From Synaphobranchus kaupii (lineage: Eukaryota; Chordata; Actinopteri; Anguilliformes; Synaphobranchidae): DNA of 64,000 bases. The notes below the pieces were generated by a model. The model was given only the letters and a program-made list of their open reading frames with translations. It did not search any database and had not been told where the DNA came from. The position numbers and the translations under genes are program-made. Each line of letters starts with the position of its first letter. Positions within the stretch are counted from its first letter, which is position 1. The stretch spans positions 94,593,945 through 94,657,944 of the forward strand of contig CM056376.1 of NCBI GenBank assembly GCA_029718625.1. The letters run 5' to 3'. Below are positions 14,301-27,225 of this stretch, one piece after another.

Positions 14301-17300
14301 CTGCATGTGCGTACAATGTCAGCCGGAGAGTGTAGATACTGTGTTTGAGAATGCTGATTTGTGCTGATCTGTGCTGTGCTGAATAAGTGGCAGATGAAAC
14401 GGGTCTCGCTGCAGTGAACAGGGCTCCTGATAGAGAAACAGAGCAGCATAGGGTTAAAAGGTAAAGATGTTCATGAAAAACATCAACCACAATGGCCGAT
14501 CCTTTTAAACCGGTAGCACTCAGCACCTTAGACGTGGCCTGATGACCCATCATTTATTGATACTGCAAATCCCACAGCGGACGTCCACTTCCTCCCCAAA
14601 CCACATGCCCTCTGCTAGGGGCTTCGCCCTCTCACATCAAAGAAGCTAATTCAACACAGACCCAAGGCTCTGGCAGCTCCAGTAACCCCCCCCCCCCCCC
14701 TCCGATACGCAGCGTATTCACACTTAAAACCGGGGTGTGATGTGTAACCGTGTGATGCCGTGTCATAATCTCAGGATTTTGATCAGCCTTTTGTTCAAAT
14801 AAAGAAAAGCCAGAGTCGTCCTCAGCCCCTCTCTGGCAGACCTAATAGGCCTAAATCTCCCTTACATTGAACCCGCAGAGCCTGAAAGAAAAGAAGCCCA
14901 GCCAGTGCACCTCCACCCTCCAGGGGAAAGGAAAGAAAGAGCCACCATCTGGGGTTTAGTCATGGTGCTGCCAGGGCTGGGCCCAGAGCCGCAGTGTGCC
15001 GGGGTTGGATGAATACACCGTGTTTACTGTTGGCACACAACACGTCCCAGGTTGTGCTGGGAGAAAAGGGCCTCGGAGGGTGCAGGCGTGCATGGGGGGG
15101 GGGGGGGGGGGGGTGAGAAGGCGGGGGACGAGGGGGGTGTGGCGAGGGGGGAGCACTGAACACTGAACACCAGGGCTGGAGCCAATAAACCATTGCCCTG
15201 ACGGGATCGATCACCGCCATGGCCAAATGTCCGTCAGCATTAAACGCCACCCTTTGTAGAGTAGTGCAGAGTGATAGGAAATTTCCACACAAGACTGAAC
15301 GGAAAAGCATTGGGAATATGTGGAGGGAAGATGGGGGATACAGAGAAAAGACTGCCGGTCACCAATTCCCCCTCAGAAAATTAGTGCAGCACAGGAATAT
15401 ATTGCGCTTTGGCAAAACTCAGCACGTTTTTTGGTGTCTGGACTCAAGGGAAACCTGTGATGTGCTTCATGGCCATTACCCTGCTCTCTCTCTCCCACAA
15501 TCCATCAATCACCATACGGTCAAATTTCTGGGGAGTTTATATCACTGTGCAATTTGGTAGGATAGCACAGGTGTTGCATGGTTTGGACACTGGAGAGGAG
15601 GGGAGTGTTCACCTGAGGAAGTGTTAAGGTATGCAGCAGTGCACTAGTAGACGTAGTCAGGAATGGCTGTTCAAGTTGTCCAGCTGCATCATGCTTTCAC
15701 CGTGTTCAGCATCCGCTACGGAGTCTCACTTCAACACCAGTCCATAATAACAGAAATGAAATGTTTGCTGCCGGGTGGTAGTCAGTTGTGCCCTTTGACC
15801 CTTAGCGGTAGAGGATGCGTTTGTCTGACTGCTGCCGTCGGTGAGCACCCTTGTGTGCAGCAAGGCAGTTTCAGGCGGTTTCAGCCAGTTCGGGCAGCAG
15901 GGAAACAGAAAGGGCTTGAAATAGCCTGCTGGTGTAATTCTTCTTTCAGGGCTTTAGCCAGTGAGTCCGAGGGAAGTCAACTCCCCTGTCTAATCCCATG
16001 CCCCGCCCTGACCCTAGGCTCACCGCTGTGTGCCATTTGTCTGTAGTGTCCACTGCTATAGCTTCGCCGGGGTGGTGTCCATAGCCAGCTCCTGCTTATC
16101 TTTGCAGATAACAGCAGATGCTTGAGATGGTGCAGCTTACTAGTGACTTGCTTTTAATCAATTCACCACTGAAGCCAATTAGACCCCTCTTATCCAGTTC
16201 CGCCTGCATCTGACTTTTCAATAAATAACCTTAAAATGAGGCCAATCCCCCCCCTTCCAGATAACATCAGGAAGATAATGAAGATGTATATGCAAACAGC
16301 ACCGGCGCCTAATGCTGACATGCAGGCAGGCAGGCACCCACCCCCCTCCCCCCTTCAGGAGAAGCGCCCCCTGGCTGTGTTTACGGGGGCTGGCCCTGGG
16401 GTATTCAGATGGGCTGTGGGCCTCCCGGAGGCACTGAGATTTCAGGGCTCATTTCACAGCCACACTGCCGGGAAATCAAGCGTGCTCCTCGCAGACAAAG
16501 ACCAGGGAGCTGGCCTGTTAGAGCTGGGCCTCTTCCTGTGGCGGCCCTCTCGCCCAGAGCCCCAGGGAATCCGGGAGCGACACTGAAGTGAAACCGGAGA
16601 ACAATGTGCCAGAAAAGCAGCTTCTGAACACCGGCCAAGAAAGCGCCTCCATTATCGCTCTCCGGAACCACGGGCAGATATCACAACCGCCACCTTCGGA
16701 GCGGATCGCTGGGCGCGCAGTGTCCTCCTTCCGACAGCCGTGCACGCTAACAAAAGTGCAAAAGAAACAACAAGGGAAAAGGGATGGAGCAAGGATGGAT
16801 AAGGGGGGGTGTTCTGAGCGAACGAGGGCGAGATGTTTCTTCCCCAGAGCGATGCAACCTTTCCTTCTCCATTATTCTGCCCAGCGACTCACTGGCCCCT
16901 TATGACCCCAAGATGAGGGTGACTTACCTTACTGGGAATGCTCAAATCTCATCGCCAGGCAGGGATATGGAACAGTTGGAGTATGGGCAATGTCTGTACA
17001 TGTAGGGGGGTTCTGTGAAGTGCGGAGAAGATCTGGAAAGCTGAACATGCCGTGCTGATGGAATGGCGGACAGGATCCTGACGTGGATCACCTCGGGATC
17101 AATACCAGAGGGAAGGCAGGCTTTTTCTTTTTTTCAGGGACAATACTTCCCACCTCTCGCTTTGTGCCCCCAACTCCCCTCAATGTAACCCAACCGCAAG
17201 GCTCACAAACATTCGCTCACACCAGTGTGTCACAACAAGAGAACCCCTTCAGGAATGAAAGTTTTCAAAACACACCCACACGCCCCAAAAAGGTTAGTTT

Positions 17301-20300
17301 GTCTCTGCTTTGCTGTTGGTTCATACAGTGTTCTTTGTAATCTAGGCTACACCATCCCAAATTAGCAATGAAGCTCAAATGTTCCACAACTGAATTTGCA
17401 TGAGGACAATATGCAACTCCAAGTAAGTTGCAGAAATGCATTTGCATCCATGTCTCACCATGGGGCTCTACTCAGGAGGCATAGCTAGACCAGTTGCTCC
17501 TGCTCCATTTACTGCCAGGGTATGCACCATGAAGCAAAATAAACCTGTCTGACGGCACTCACATCTGCCTAAAGAACATATGTGTGGGTGTTCAGAGCGG
17601 AACCTCCTTCCCCACACACCCTAGTGGGAGAGCACCAAGGAATAAGATACTACAAATGTAGGCCCACTGGGTTCAGCTGGCTAGCGTAGCTTTCACTAGT
17701 AGCACTGCAGCTAGAAATCCAACAAACCCTCAACGTGAACGACAGTAAGATTCTCCATTTGAACCATTAACCGTGAACTGCGCGCACAGGAGGATTCTTT
17801 AGAAACAACGCAGGGGTAACGTGCCGCACACATTCACACCCGAACGCAGGGGGAAGATCTGACATGATTGAGTTTATTTCTAAATGCGGTGTTAAGAAGC
17901 TCTCTGCTCTTTGAAAAGAGCGATTTACATTTCAGAGTGACAGAGAAGAGCCAGAGGGGTAAGTGATGGTGGGCTCAGAATAAAGGCCGGTCCCTCCATC
18001 TTCCCAGTCAGACACTGGGCCTTTTCTCCTCTCTCAGTTGATCATTGACAGAGATACGGCCTTACAATCACCTTCAGGCCAGGGGCTGTCCCACACCCAA
18101 GACGGTGCCAATCCTCTTAAGTCCAGGATTTGTGAGCTATTTACTGTACTGGCCACCTGCTATTTACAGCACTGGCATTTAACAGCACAGATTTGGGCTG
18201 AAAACAGTGACACCCTATTGAAGAAACAGATGCTATACCCATCCAATTTGCTAAGCCCTGTTACATAAACTAACTGATATAACCACCATAGACTTGTCAT
18301 GCAATAACCTTTATAGCCAGACTATAGGCCTACCAAATTATGTTTTTGGTTGACAAATTGCCCACAACACAGAGTTTGTCTGAAAGAGCAAGCAACCTTT
18401 ATATATTACTAAGCTAAATCATATTTCACATTGAAGCTGAAAATAGGTCAATTTGAAGGGAGTGAAGCAGATGTACAGTACAGTTGTAGTGCAATGCATT
18501 TACAATATGACACAGTGACAACCAGTGACCATTTCCCAAACTACTCACGACAGTGCATTAGAGGAGAGTGAGAGCTGATTGGAGGAAAGGAGGATCCATC
18601 CCTGATGACAGCTGGTGTCATAGGAATTTGAGAGTAGCAAGTTTTGCTTATGCAGCGGGAACCTGAGGATCCCCTAACTTAAGCCCACTCTGCAGGATGG
18701 TGCCACTTGCGCTCAGCCACTGAAGACTCCCACGCAGTCAGATCTTGACATAGACTCAACAAAATTACTTGAATAATATTATTTTCACCACCCTTTCAGC
18801 ATGTTCATACGGGTGCAGGTGTTCAGAAGCATTGGTTTAAATTAAATATACAAGTACTGGCCTTTTCAACCTGAGTGCTTGCGACCTTCATTTAAAGTTC
18901 ATACACTGCCAACAGTCTGCACCATGTCAATTTGGTGGCATTTTTTTATTCTTTGATTTGAAAGATTACTGAAAACAATGATCATGCTTGTATCTTTGAA
19001 ATAGTGCTAAAGTGACCCCCAAAAAAAATAGCTTACTATTTCAAAGAAAGGGTTATGTGGAGTACTAATACTACCATCAAATGCACCACCATGGCTGGCT
19101 CGTGATGACTGGGCTTTGAAGAAAATGAAAATAGGGAAGCTCCCACACTCACTTTGAAATCATGTCACATGAACAGCATGATGAATTATATCCCACCAAC
19201 AGTTACAACCTTTGCCCTTTCCTATGGGGGACATTGGCCCTTCAATGTAGGATTAAGTATTGCTTGAAATGACCTTACAGCCCAATCATCGAGAAGATTC
19301 TAAACACCTTGGCACCTCCCCAAACCCACCAAAATCAATACTCCTCAACAGCCTAACACAAAGTTCTTTTAACATACAGTATTATTTCACAATACAAAAG
19401 CCAGATAATATATGGTCCACATTCTAAACCTGCTCACTTAGATCCTAGATTTTACACAATTCTAAATGTTTATCGTCCCTTACTATGCAACTAAAGCTAA
19501 TAAGGGCATGCTGTTTTTATTCCTGTGCAACATTTCACCTTGTAAAAGTTACCACAGGTAACACCTAAGAAAATTGTAAGACTAATATTAGATTTCTTTT
19601 TTTTTAATGACTAAAACCATCCAAATATCAAATTACTAAAACAGCCATATCTTAAAACTCATGTTAAAAAATCATGTTGATCTTTTCCATCTCAATTTGT
19701 AGACCACTTCTTCACTACTGACCAAACAATCCACATACGATTCCATTCAGAAAAAAAATGCATGTCTGGCAAATTATCTTCCCTCTATTGCTAGAGTTGA
19801 GTCTGGTTGACTCAATAATACAAACAGTTCCTAGGTGTACTATAAATTGAATTTACTGTTTAATCTCCCTAAGAAACAAGCTGTTTACCTGCCAATGGAT
19901 TATTCAGATCATTGGCACACTTGTTAATCAAGGAAAATGACTGAAAACAGGCAATACCAATAGTCAGTTTAACTCATTCAATGACAGTGTTCTGGAATAC
20001 TAAGCCTCCGCAGTGCCAAGCCAATATGGCTGCCGACATTCAAAGTTTTTTGATTGATCCTGTCAATGTGCAAACTTCTAATAGAACACATTGTTTTACT
20101 TATTGAACAGAATTTTTTGTTAATGAAGATAGATGGCACTAAATAGGACACCTTCTGGTTCAGTTAACTATTAGAACGTCAAACAATATTGATGGAAATA
20201 TAAATGATTTATTTTCAGTGCTTCTTAGTTTGGTTAACATGACTCTTACATTGGGGATGTGGAATAATAGTGAAAACAGTTTTCCATAAAAATCAGCTCT

Positions 20301-23300
20301 TGCATAACTATAGATATGTAAAAATGAACAATAAACATAATCACTGGTCATTTGTATAGATATGTACAAAAGAGCTGTCCACGTGAGTTACTTTGTATCA
20401 ACCATTTCAAACAGTTATCCTGAGGCAAAAATAACGTAAGCTAAAATCTTTGGTGTGAGGGACGAATTAAAAACGGAACCAACAGAACGATGGTCACTGG
20501 AAAAGATATGGGAAATAACTGGACAGAAGTGGAAATCTGAGAATTATTAAATATAAGTTGGGAAAGGGATATTATAAAACTCATTGATGGTAAGCTACTG
20601 TCCATGACTCAAAGGTTTATCAGACGATTGTGGAACGAGTGAAAGCTAGGGGAGTAAAGCAAACAAAAACAAAAAATTTTGTAATGCCAATTGCGTTACA
20701 GCGGAGCTTTCGCTTATGCCAATTTGGTTTTGATACCGTGTAATTTATTCCCGCTGCAGAGAGATACAGCGATGATCAAGTGCGTTTGTTCATTTTCTTA
20801 GACATTAGGTTTTTTTTTAAAACATGGGATAAATATAACTTCAAATATTTCCATCTAGAACCATGTTTAAAAAAAGAAAAAAAAAAGAAAAGAGAGGAAA
20901 TCCAGGTAAAAGAATGTAATTGTAAATTGGTCATCGTTTCATTTTTCCTGACTCAAATCCAGAATTCTTTACCAGTGTAGCAGAGTAAAGACGGATGTAG
21001 TCGCCCTCAGTACTTTAGACGATTCATATTTTTGTCTACTTAAGTCGCCCACGGCACTGATTGAGTTAAGGAGAAGGTTTCGGCTACCTCAATTTACACC
21101 TCAGCAGCCGCCACTGAAGCCTAAAAAAAACAGGAAAACTAAAACTAAGGTAACAGGTTGAACGAAAATCAGCACGCAGGCCGGCCCTCCAGGACTGGAC
21201 TTGTGCACCCGTGTTCTAAACAAAGGATCACCTGGAGCAACTCATCAATGACAGCAGTTTGTGTTTCCATACTTCAACCATGTTGTCCATGTGATTTGGG
21301 TGCTGGGGCACGAGTTAGTCTGAGAGTCTACCACCGGATTGTGTGCATCATTGGAAATATAATGTGACCATATATGTAGAAGCAGAAATATGAAATTGTT
21401 CCTTATTACGGAGGGTGTGAGGGATAAACCCTTGGGTTGACGTAAAGCTCATTTCACCCTTTTACATGAAAAAAATGCCACAACCCCATTCATAGAACAT
21501 TCAAACAAGCCATGCAGAAAAGCAGTAAGACTACTGCAGAACAAAAACACAAATCAAACTCAATCACCTCATTATACTTGTAGTGTCCGTGTCCCTAAGT
21601 AGGCCATTATCTTCTAGATTGTTGTACTTAATTCCATAACCTATCCCAAGTTTGGACCCATGGGCTGTCTGTTGGTCCCATATACAATAGGAGAAAGGAA
21701 GGTAGGGACGTGGGTCCTAATTACATTGTTGGAGGGCTTGAGCCAGGGAGTTATTTGATGTGACCACGCACTCCGCTCATTAAAGCTGTTCTGTACTTGT
21801 TTACTCACTCATTCACCCCAACCACGGTCTACCAGGTTCAGACCACCCCAGTGTTCATAATTATCATCCTGTACACTGTTAGGGTAATGACGCAAAATGA
21901 TACCCTTGTGGACACCACCATAATTTTATGCTATTAAACTGTTACAGAGTGAACACAACCCCCTCCCCACACACACACGCAAAATGTTAATTTCTATTTC
22001 ATGAAATACAAGTCTGGCAAAAAGGACTGACCCCTGCAATGAAAAAGCTAAATGAACGTCATATAATCAGGATATATTACTGGTTTCACGACACTGTGAA
22101 TTGAATACGACACTTTTGGCATTGTATTTAAAACAAAAATCAGGCTACACTGTAGTTCGATTCCAAATCAAAGGAAATAGGCTGAGTTTAGTTTTGAGTG
22201 ATGGGACGTGGTGTGGTAGCCTATTCTAGAACAATTAGACGCAAGTTATATGTAGCTACAATCACTTTAAGTAGTCTATAGTAAAATCCTAATTCCTTTT
22301 GCAACAATTTAAGCACATTTCTGAATGTGTCCGTAAACAATAGTATATTAGGATACCGTGGTTTCATACATGCGTGGGCATCTGACTAGCGTATGGGATA
22401 AGACATAGGAAAATACATTGCGCTACGCCGTGGTGAGTGACCTTGGTTTAACAATGTGCAATCTGATTACGATGTCAAATCCACAGGACGCTTTATTGTA
22501 GCATATCTGAGGCTACCTCGACATCCGGAGTCATAGACATTAAAAAGCTATTAACGGCAAAGCGTGCATGTAAAAAACAAAACATATACAGTAAGTTAGT
22601 TTAGAGTCACGTCGAGGCGTTTTGAATAAACGATCCCTCAAATCAAATGAAGATGTTCCTCGATACGGCGCCAATGTGCGTGTGATGTGTAGTGATGCGC
22701 TTGCATCCACAGCGATAAATCATTCGTACACAACAGCTGCAGAAACAAACACTACTCCTCCGCTTCCCTTCAGACCTACGAGTAAACTAGCAAGCTACCT
22801 GCACATTTCATTTTTCCTTTCAAATCACCACAATTTAATCGGACCCGTCAGCGATTTAAGAGTATATGCAAGTGAATGATGACTCGTCTTAACGCAGGAC
22901 GACGCTTTAATTAACAAAGCAAGGCAGGCTCAACTTCTGTTAAACTGAAAAAACAGCGTGTGGTGCACCCCATAAACAAAGCGGTGTGTTTGTGGGGCTC
23001 TTTCGCTCTCCAGAGAGGTGGGGGTTGAGGGGGAAACGGTGTGGTTGTTGATGCATGATGTTGACCTTACCAGTTTTTCTCCAGTCCGATCACTCTTCAC
23101 AGAAATCAAACCCAATCTACTCAGATTGTCGAGTTCATCCGAACCAAACCAACCTGACACGTCGGTGAACTTTTTTAATGCGAAACATTTACATGATACA
23201 CTGTAGCGAGGGGTAGCAGAATGCGTTTTTATGCTAGGAGCGATAAATGACTAATTATTCCCTATGCAAATAACCGCGTGTGTAGACTACCTCCACAAAC

Positions 23301-24319
23301 CATTTTTTTCGGTATAGCTTGTGAACCAAACCGTGTTCATGAATGAAAGTGGATAAAAGCACACGCTGGGGAAGTGGGTTTTCAGAAAGAAGGAAACAAT
23401 GCCCGAACTGGAGCTGTTGCTGTTGGCTTGCTAGCTAGGTAACAATAAACTCAAAAACTCATGCCGTGAACTTGACTTTTTACATCAATCAAAACCATAC
23501 AGCAAATATAAATCCAGCTACACTACTCGCAACAAAATACACAATTAGATCTGATATTTTCCGATTAGTTCGTTATCACGGGCTTAGGAAGAATTTAAAT
23601 ATTCGAAGTGACTATTCAAACAGACCCACACAAACGATCTCGCTAGTTAGCCAGCTAGCTAGCGACTTAGTAAGCGAAATTTCTGAACGTGAGAAAATAC
23701 TACTGTGAATTAATCTTTCATCTGGTACCAGGAATTTTGTGCCGTGTTCATATTGGGAGCTCAAAAGCACTTTTACTTCAGCTGATACATAAAAGCACCG
23801 ATTTACAAAATGAAAACAAACGAGCCCAACCACATGGTCCAACTTTATCCGTCATAATAAATCAATCTTATTTGTGAAACTTTAAACTTCGTGCGTCGAT
23901 AGCGATGAATGAAACAAATCCTCGCAAAACTCCTCAACTCTTATTTTTCCACATAGACTAGCTAATAAATCTCGTGTTCAACTTGGCATGATAAAACAAA
24001 TTATCTCGCAAGCAGGTATAAGTGAGCTATCGGCTAGCTAGCTAGCTTGGAAGTTCTGAATTCATTAACTGGCTAGCTGGTTAGATAAACAGAAAGGATC
24101 ATGAATAACTAACTGATTATCGATAACTAGCGTTAAAATAATTATACATATTCACATTCATAAATGAGTTAATTATCGAAATGCATTATTCAATTTTACC
24201 TCAATTTCAAAGTCTGGTAGACTGAATGCCGTCCTGAACAGCGAGCAGAAGTGGGCTATGGCGGGGACTTCCCACCAAGACTGGATCTCTTCCACAGAAA
24301 TTGTACATCCCTGGGACAT
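1942..24319 (-). CDS. cecr2: CECR2 histone acetyl-lysine reader, N-terminal exons 1-3 (partial gene)
   Basis: Three minus-strand exons are visible: exon 1 at 24319-24200 (40 codons from ATG), exon 2 at 3781-3687 and exon 3 at 2125-1942. All have GT/AG borders, and the phases 0, 2 and 0 join correctly. The peptide starts [20 protein letters not shown], continues through [38 protein letters not shown] and [16 protein letters not shown], and ends [12 protein letters not shown]. This matches the N-terminus of human CECR2 as I remember it. CECR2 is nuclear and partners ISWI-type ATPases (the CERF complex); this N-terminal part is the DDT-like partner-binding region. The bromodomain is encoded off the left edge. 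The start has A at -3. Intron 1 is about 20.4 kb, long as in mammals. The gene is divergent from slc25a18. I am confident of the family and of the exon borders. Confidence 0.93.
2126..3686. other. cecr2 intron 2
   Basis: No further exon is seen. It contains three pure G homopolymers on the plus strand, at 2625-2644, 3006-3024 and 3632-3647, a poly-T run near 2846-2865 and a short GA-rich tract near 3025-3058. Several open frames cross it, but they are low-complexity and show no recognisable domain. Confidence 0.6.
5711..6036. mobile_element. hAT-type MITE with a 117-bp internal tandem repeat
   Basis: The ends are inverted repeats: TCGGGTTGTTACGATATCC at the left and, reverse-complemented, TAGGGTTGTCACGATATCC at the right (17 of 19 match). 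The element is flanked by a perfect 8-bp direct repeat TTGCGAAG at 5703-5710 and 6037-6044, the target-duplication length of the hAT superfamily. Inside, a unit with the self-complementary core ATATCCGATAATATCGGATAT starts at about 5712, 5829 and 5946 (period 117). There is no transposase frame, so it is non-autonomous. Confidence 0.85.
7800..8395. repeat. Imperfect (TG)n / (CA)n microsatellite tract
   Basis: About 600 bp of interrupted alternating purine-pyrimidine sequence with TG on the plus strand, broken by TATAAG and CGTGTATG islets. Two longer modules around TGCACGTGTATACAAGTGCACGTGTATGAGAG recur at about 8045 and 8175, so part of the tract has been duplicated. It produces long but meaningless His/Thr- and Cys/Val-rich frames. 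Confidence 0.9.
8739..8880. repeat. 37-bp minisatellite, about 4 copies
   Basis: The unit GGCCACGACTGCTCCCACAA followed by TGCACCGGGACTACAAC repeats about four times with only single-base differences, and decays at about 8878 (GGGATGACTACGG). It lies in cecr2 intron 1. No function can be assigned. Confidence 0.85.
10182..10327. repeat. C-rich low-complexity tract
   Basis: A run of 24 C (10182-10205) is followed by CCCC-rich DNA with ACTGCTC islets and a second run of 16 C (10312-10327). The complementary strand is strongly G-quadruplex-prone. This is one of only three long C runs, against eleven long G runs on the plus strand of the window. Confidence 0.8.
12341..12507. mobile_element. Inverted-repeat element (MITE-like), about 167 bp
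   Basis: Long terminal inverted repeats are visible. The left end GGGTATTTCACAAAGCAGG continues through ATTACTGAGTTAGCTG. The right end mirrors it, with CAGCTAACTCAGTAATCC followed by TGCTTTGAGAAATACCC. Inner arms also pair (AGAGTAAAACCCGGAA with TTCCGGGTTTTACTC). I could not see a clear target-site duplication, so the superfamily is left open. Confidence 0.75.
13428..13650. repeat. Polypurine (GA-rich) tract, about 220 bp
   Basis: The plus strand is almost entirely A and G (GAGAGA, GAAAGAAAG, GGGGGAAAG blocks), with few pyrimidine interruptions. Such homopurine/homopyrimidine DNA can adopt triplex (H-DNA) forms. It lies in cecr2 intron 1. Open frames on both strands here are by-products of composition. 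Confidence 0.85.
13836..14162. repeat. 39-bp minisatellite, about 8 copies, alternating variants
   Basis: Units of the form TATCGGYGTGAGCGCATAG plus TTCCYGTGTAAATGGTGTYG repeat with a 39-bp period. The C/T variant in TTCC(T/C)GTG reads T,C,T,C,T,C,T,T along the array, which suggests growth partly by duplication of two-unit blocks. Because 39 is divisible by three, a long repetitive minus-strand frame appears; nothing suggests it is translated. Confidence 0.9.
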
Positions 24320-24480
24320 TTTCCAACTGAAAATGGTGTAACTTTGTTTTTCACATTAGAAATCGTGCCTGTAGTCAACGTATGAAATATTTTTGTAAAA
24401 CTGTAACTTCTTTAATTTGAACAAAGTTGTTGTTGACGTTCCATCCAGTCAGTTGCCATTGCAACCCGGAGAGCGCTACA
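24320..24480 (-). promoter_or_regulatory. cecr2 5' UTR and proximal promoter with RFX-type X-box
   Basis: The sequence immediately upstream of the cecr2 ATG contains GTTGCCATTGCAAC at 24452-24465. It differs by one base from the palindromic RFX X-box GTTGCCATGGCAAC and lies about 135 bp from the start codon. The transcription start itself cannot be placed from sequence alone. An RFX site would fit the neural and ciliated-tissue expression reported for CECR2; that link is inference. Confidence 0.5.
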
Positions 24481-27186
24481 ATCTGTTTCAATCTGAATTT
24501 CACAAGTAGGGAGCAGATGGAGAGGCGCTACCAACTCAACTCAGGGAGGGGAGTCTGAATCTCTATAATCATTTAAATATTATCAGTGTAACTCAGATAT
24601 AACGTGGTTTCTATAAACAACAATCGTAATATATTATTTATCATAATATATGTATTCTGCATTTATTTATGTCCAAATGGGTAGAGATTTGTATGGATTT
24701 GACTATGTCTTTGTTATACTTCTCACCTTCGGTACTTGGTAGGTCGTCCCCCATTTAAAGGGAATGCTCGTAAGGTTTGAACTAGCTTGAAAAAAGCGCC
24801 TCTTCGGCATGTCCACATGAAGGCATCCACTGAGAAATAGAGGATGGAATAGAAGCGAAGAGAGTAGAGAAGTCGTGGGGAGGGGTGGGGGTTGTTATCG
24901 AAGGAGATACTGCTGCGATGGGTCTATTGCTCGATAGAACATGCCTCGATGGCCTGTGCCTGCCATCAAAATGAATTAATGTCTTCACTGGAGATTCTTG
25001 CTCTGAATCATGTCAACTACACAGAACACTTCAATAAACTAAAGATAAAGATAATAACGCAAATGCTACTTGCTTTTCAATGTATCAATTGTATTCATTA
25101 ATTTATTTTGTTATATAACTCCTATTATGTTTTATCCCTTTAGATTTATTTTATAGCCTAGCCTATGTTGTTCCGGAGTGCATTATGGGCTATGGACAGA
25201 ATGCAATTGTAAAAAACATACGTTGAAGACAGTGGCAGGTAACATTTTTCTCTGTTTTTGTTGTTTGGTCTGTTGGACTTTTCCAGTCTCTATACGCAAC
25301 CATTCAAAAATAATTATTTGAATAGGCTAGATGAAGATATAATATTATATAGCCTATGTTAGAACGTATTCATAGTCACGTGTAGCCTACGTGTCAAATT
25401 TTATTTTAGTGAATTGTTTTATACACTATATTAAAGCCCAATTCAAGTCTATATTAGTTAAGGGACGCTCTTTAGCTCCCTCTAGCTGGTAAAAATATGT
25501 TTTTATTAACAGTTATTGGGAATTAACTTTACCACACGCTTTCCGTAAACATTACATTTGGGTCTGTGGCCGTCATTCACTTAATGTAGGTTTATAGACT
25601 AGGCTATGTATCAAGATATGCTATGCCTTATTGTTGAGTAGCAACTTATTTCCATTGAAGGTTTGGCAGTCTGAAAAAAAAATGTAGGCTAATACTGGCG
25701 AATTGTAAATTATGCCTTCCATTTTTCTGAATTTTTTTTTTGTCTCAGCGAAACAGTCATTTAGAGAATAAGCGACATTTAATATGGGCATCTCTTATAT
25801 CAGGGTATAATGTTGAAATGTAAACGCTAATGGACGTCGACAAAAAGATAATTCTTGCTGAATGATTCTCGACGCACTTCACGTTAACACAGTATCAGTA
25901 TGCAGGCAATAAGTGAGCGAGGTAAATTAGTAAAATACAACTCTGTCTCCTCATTAATCAAAAATTAGAATTATGGAGATGCTAAATTATCAATGGTGTG
26001 TCTTTTAATATGCATTGACTTATATTTGAGAAATAAACGCCAGCCACAGTCTACTCTAACACAGTCGGTTCAATGACGCTGGGGTTGTTTGCGCAGTCAC
26101 CTCAAGGCTGGTCGTGAACAGCTGTCACGGTGTGTGCGATTCTGTGATGGGCACCAGTCCCCTGGGAGCCGACGTCCCCATCTCTGCCGCGATGTTGCTA
26201 GGAGACAGAGAGCCAGGCGATGTCCAAGGTGGCCGAACTTACGCGCTCAAGGCAGTAGCTGTTTCTATACATGAACGACCCTGTCCACTGCAGAGCCTAT
26301 CCAGCAGGTAATAGGCTGTCCTTGGGCATCGAAAAACACTCCACTGTCTTGGCTTAGGCATCTTTGGTTCGCTAAAGATACATACTATTAGAAAAACACT
26401 GCATTTATGCAACCTTATGACATCAAGCCTTTTCATTCAGTTCAGCGTGAGCATACATTCTGCACCCTTGGTTCTATTAACATTGTAGCTATGCATCCAC
26501 CATTGATTTAAGGGTTGAATATCAGCCGAAAAAAACGTTTTCTTTTTCTAACCAGCTGTAAGTTACATACGTTTAGCAAGTTGTATTATATTTTGGAGGT
26601 TATTTTTTTCTGTGATGTCATTTTCACTGATTTTCCACCAACTACAGGGAGACTACAGGGGTTTCATCATGTGTGTGCATGCACAGGGGGATCACGGTGG
26701 TTAATATGCATGCAAGTTCATCATTCAGCCATGAGCACATCAAGAATGTCGACCCACCTTGGGTCTGTAGTGTGCAGAATGTGAACAATGTGCAAGTATA
26801 CAGTATAGTGTATGGACAAAGGATGGGCAGAATAAGTTGTGGAGTGCTCAAATCTTAAAAGATTTCAAATGTGTTAGTGAGTGATTATACTTAGAATCCA
26901 AGCAAATTGGACCTCCATTACAACCAGCCAGTTGAAGCAGACACGACACCAGCATGCTTGGGAAGAACAATGCCTAACAGACCCTGCCACCTCAGGGATC
27001 TGCAGCTTCCATCTCTGAAAAAGATTATAAGAGACAGGTGAGATGAACTGAGCCCTATCCAATGTGCCTGTTATCACCTGTCACTTATTCAGGTCATTGA
27101 CAGCAGAGCCTTGTAATTCAGCATTGTCTTGCTCCCCAAAACCTCAGAGAAAACTTCAGTTGCCCTTGACCCCCTCTGTGTCATCA

Positions 27187-27225
<39 letters not shown>

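Larger units (their letters stand above)
3782..24199. other. cecr2 intron 1 (about 20.4 kb)
   Basis: No coding exon could be supported on either strand. The left two thirds is GC-richer and crowded with simple repeats: (CA)n near 4938-4960, a TG/CA tract at 7800-8395, minisatellites at 8739-8880 and 13836-14162, C-rich runs at 10182-10327 and long G runs at 5066, 11325, 11602 and 15094. The right third (about 17.5-24 kb) is AT-rich and mostly unique. MITE-like elements at 5711-6036 and 12341-12507 are listed separately. An intronic regulatory element could easily be hidden here without my seeing it. Confidence 0.6.

Noticed and set aside
24782..24988. Upstream frame on the minus strand as an extended cecr2 N-terminus
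   Set aside because: No splice donor leads into exon 1, and the peptide has no similarity to CECR2. The ATG at 24319 gives an N-terminus of the right length.
26114..26311. Possible small protein gene in the CpG-richer segment
   Set aside because: The 65-residue frame has no recognisable domain, and overlapping frames are also open. Kept only as a possible promoter or 5' exon.
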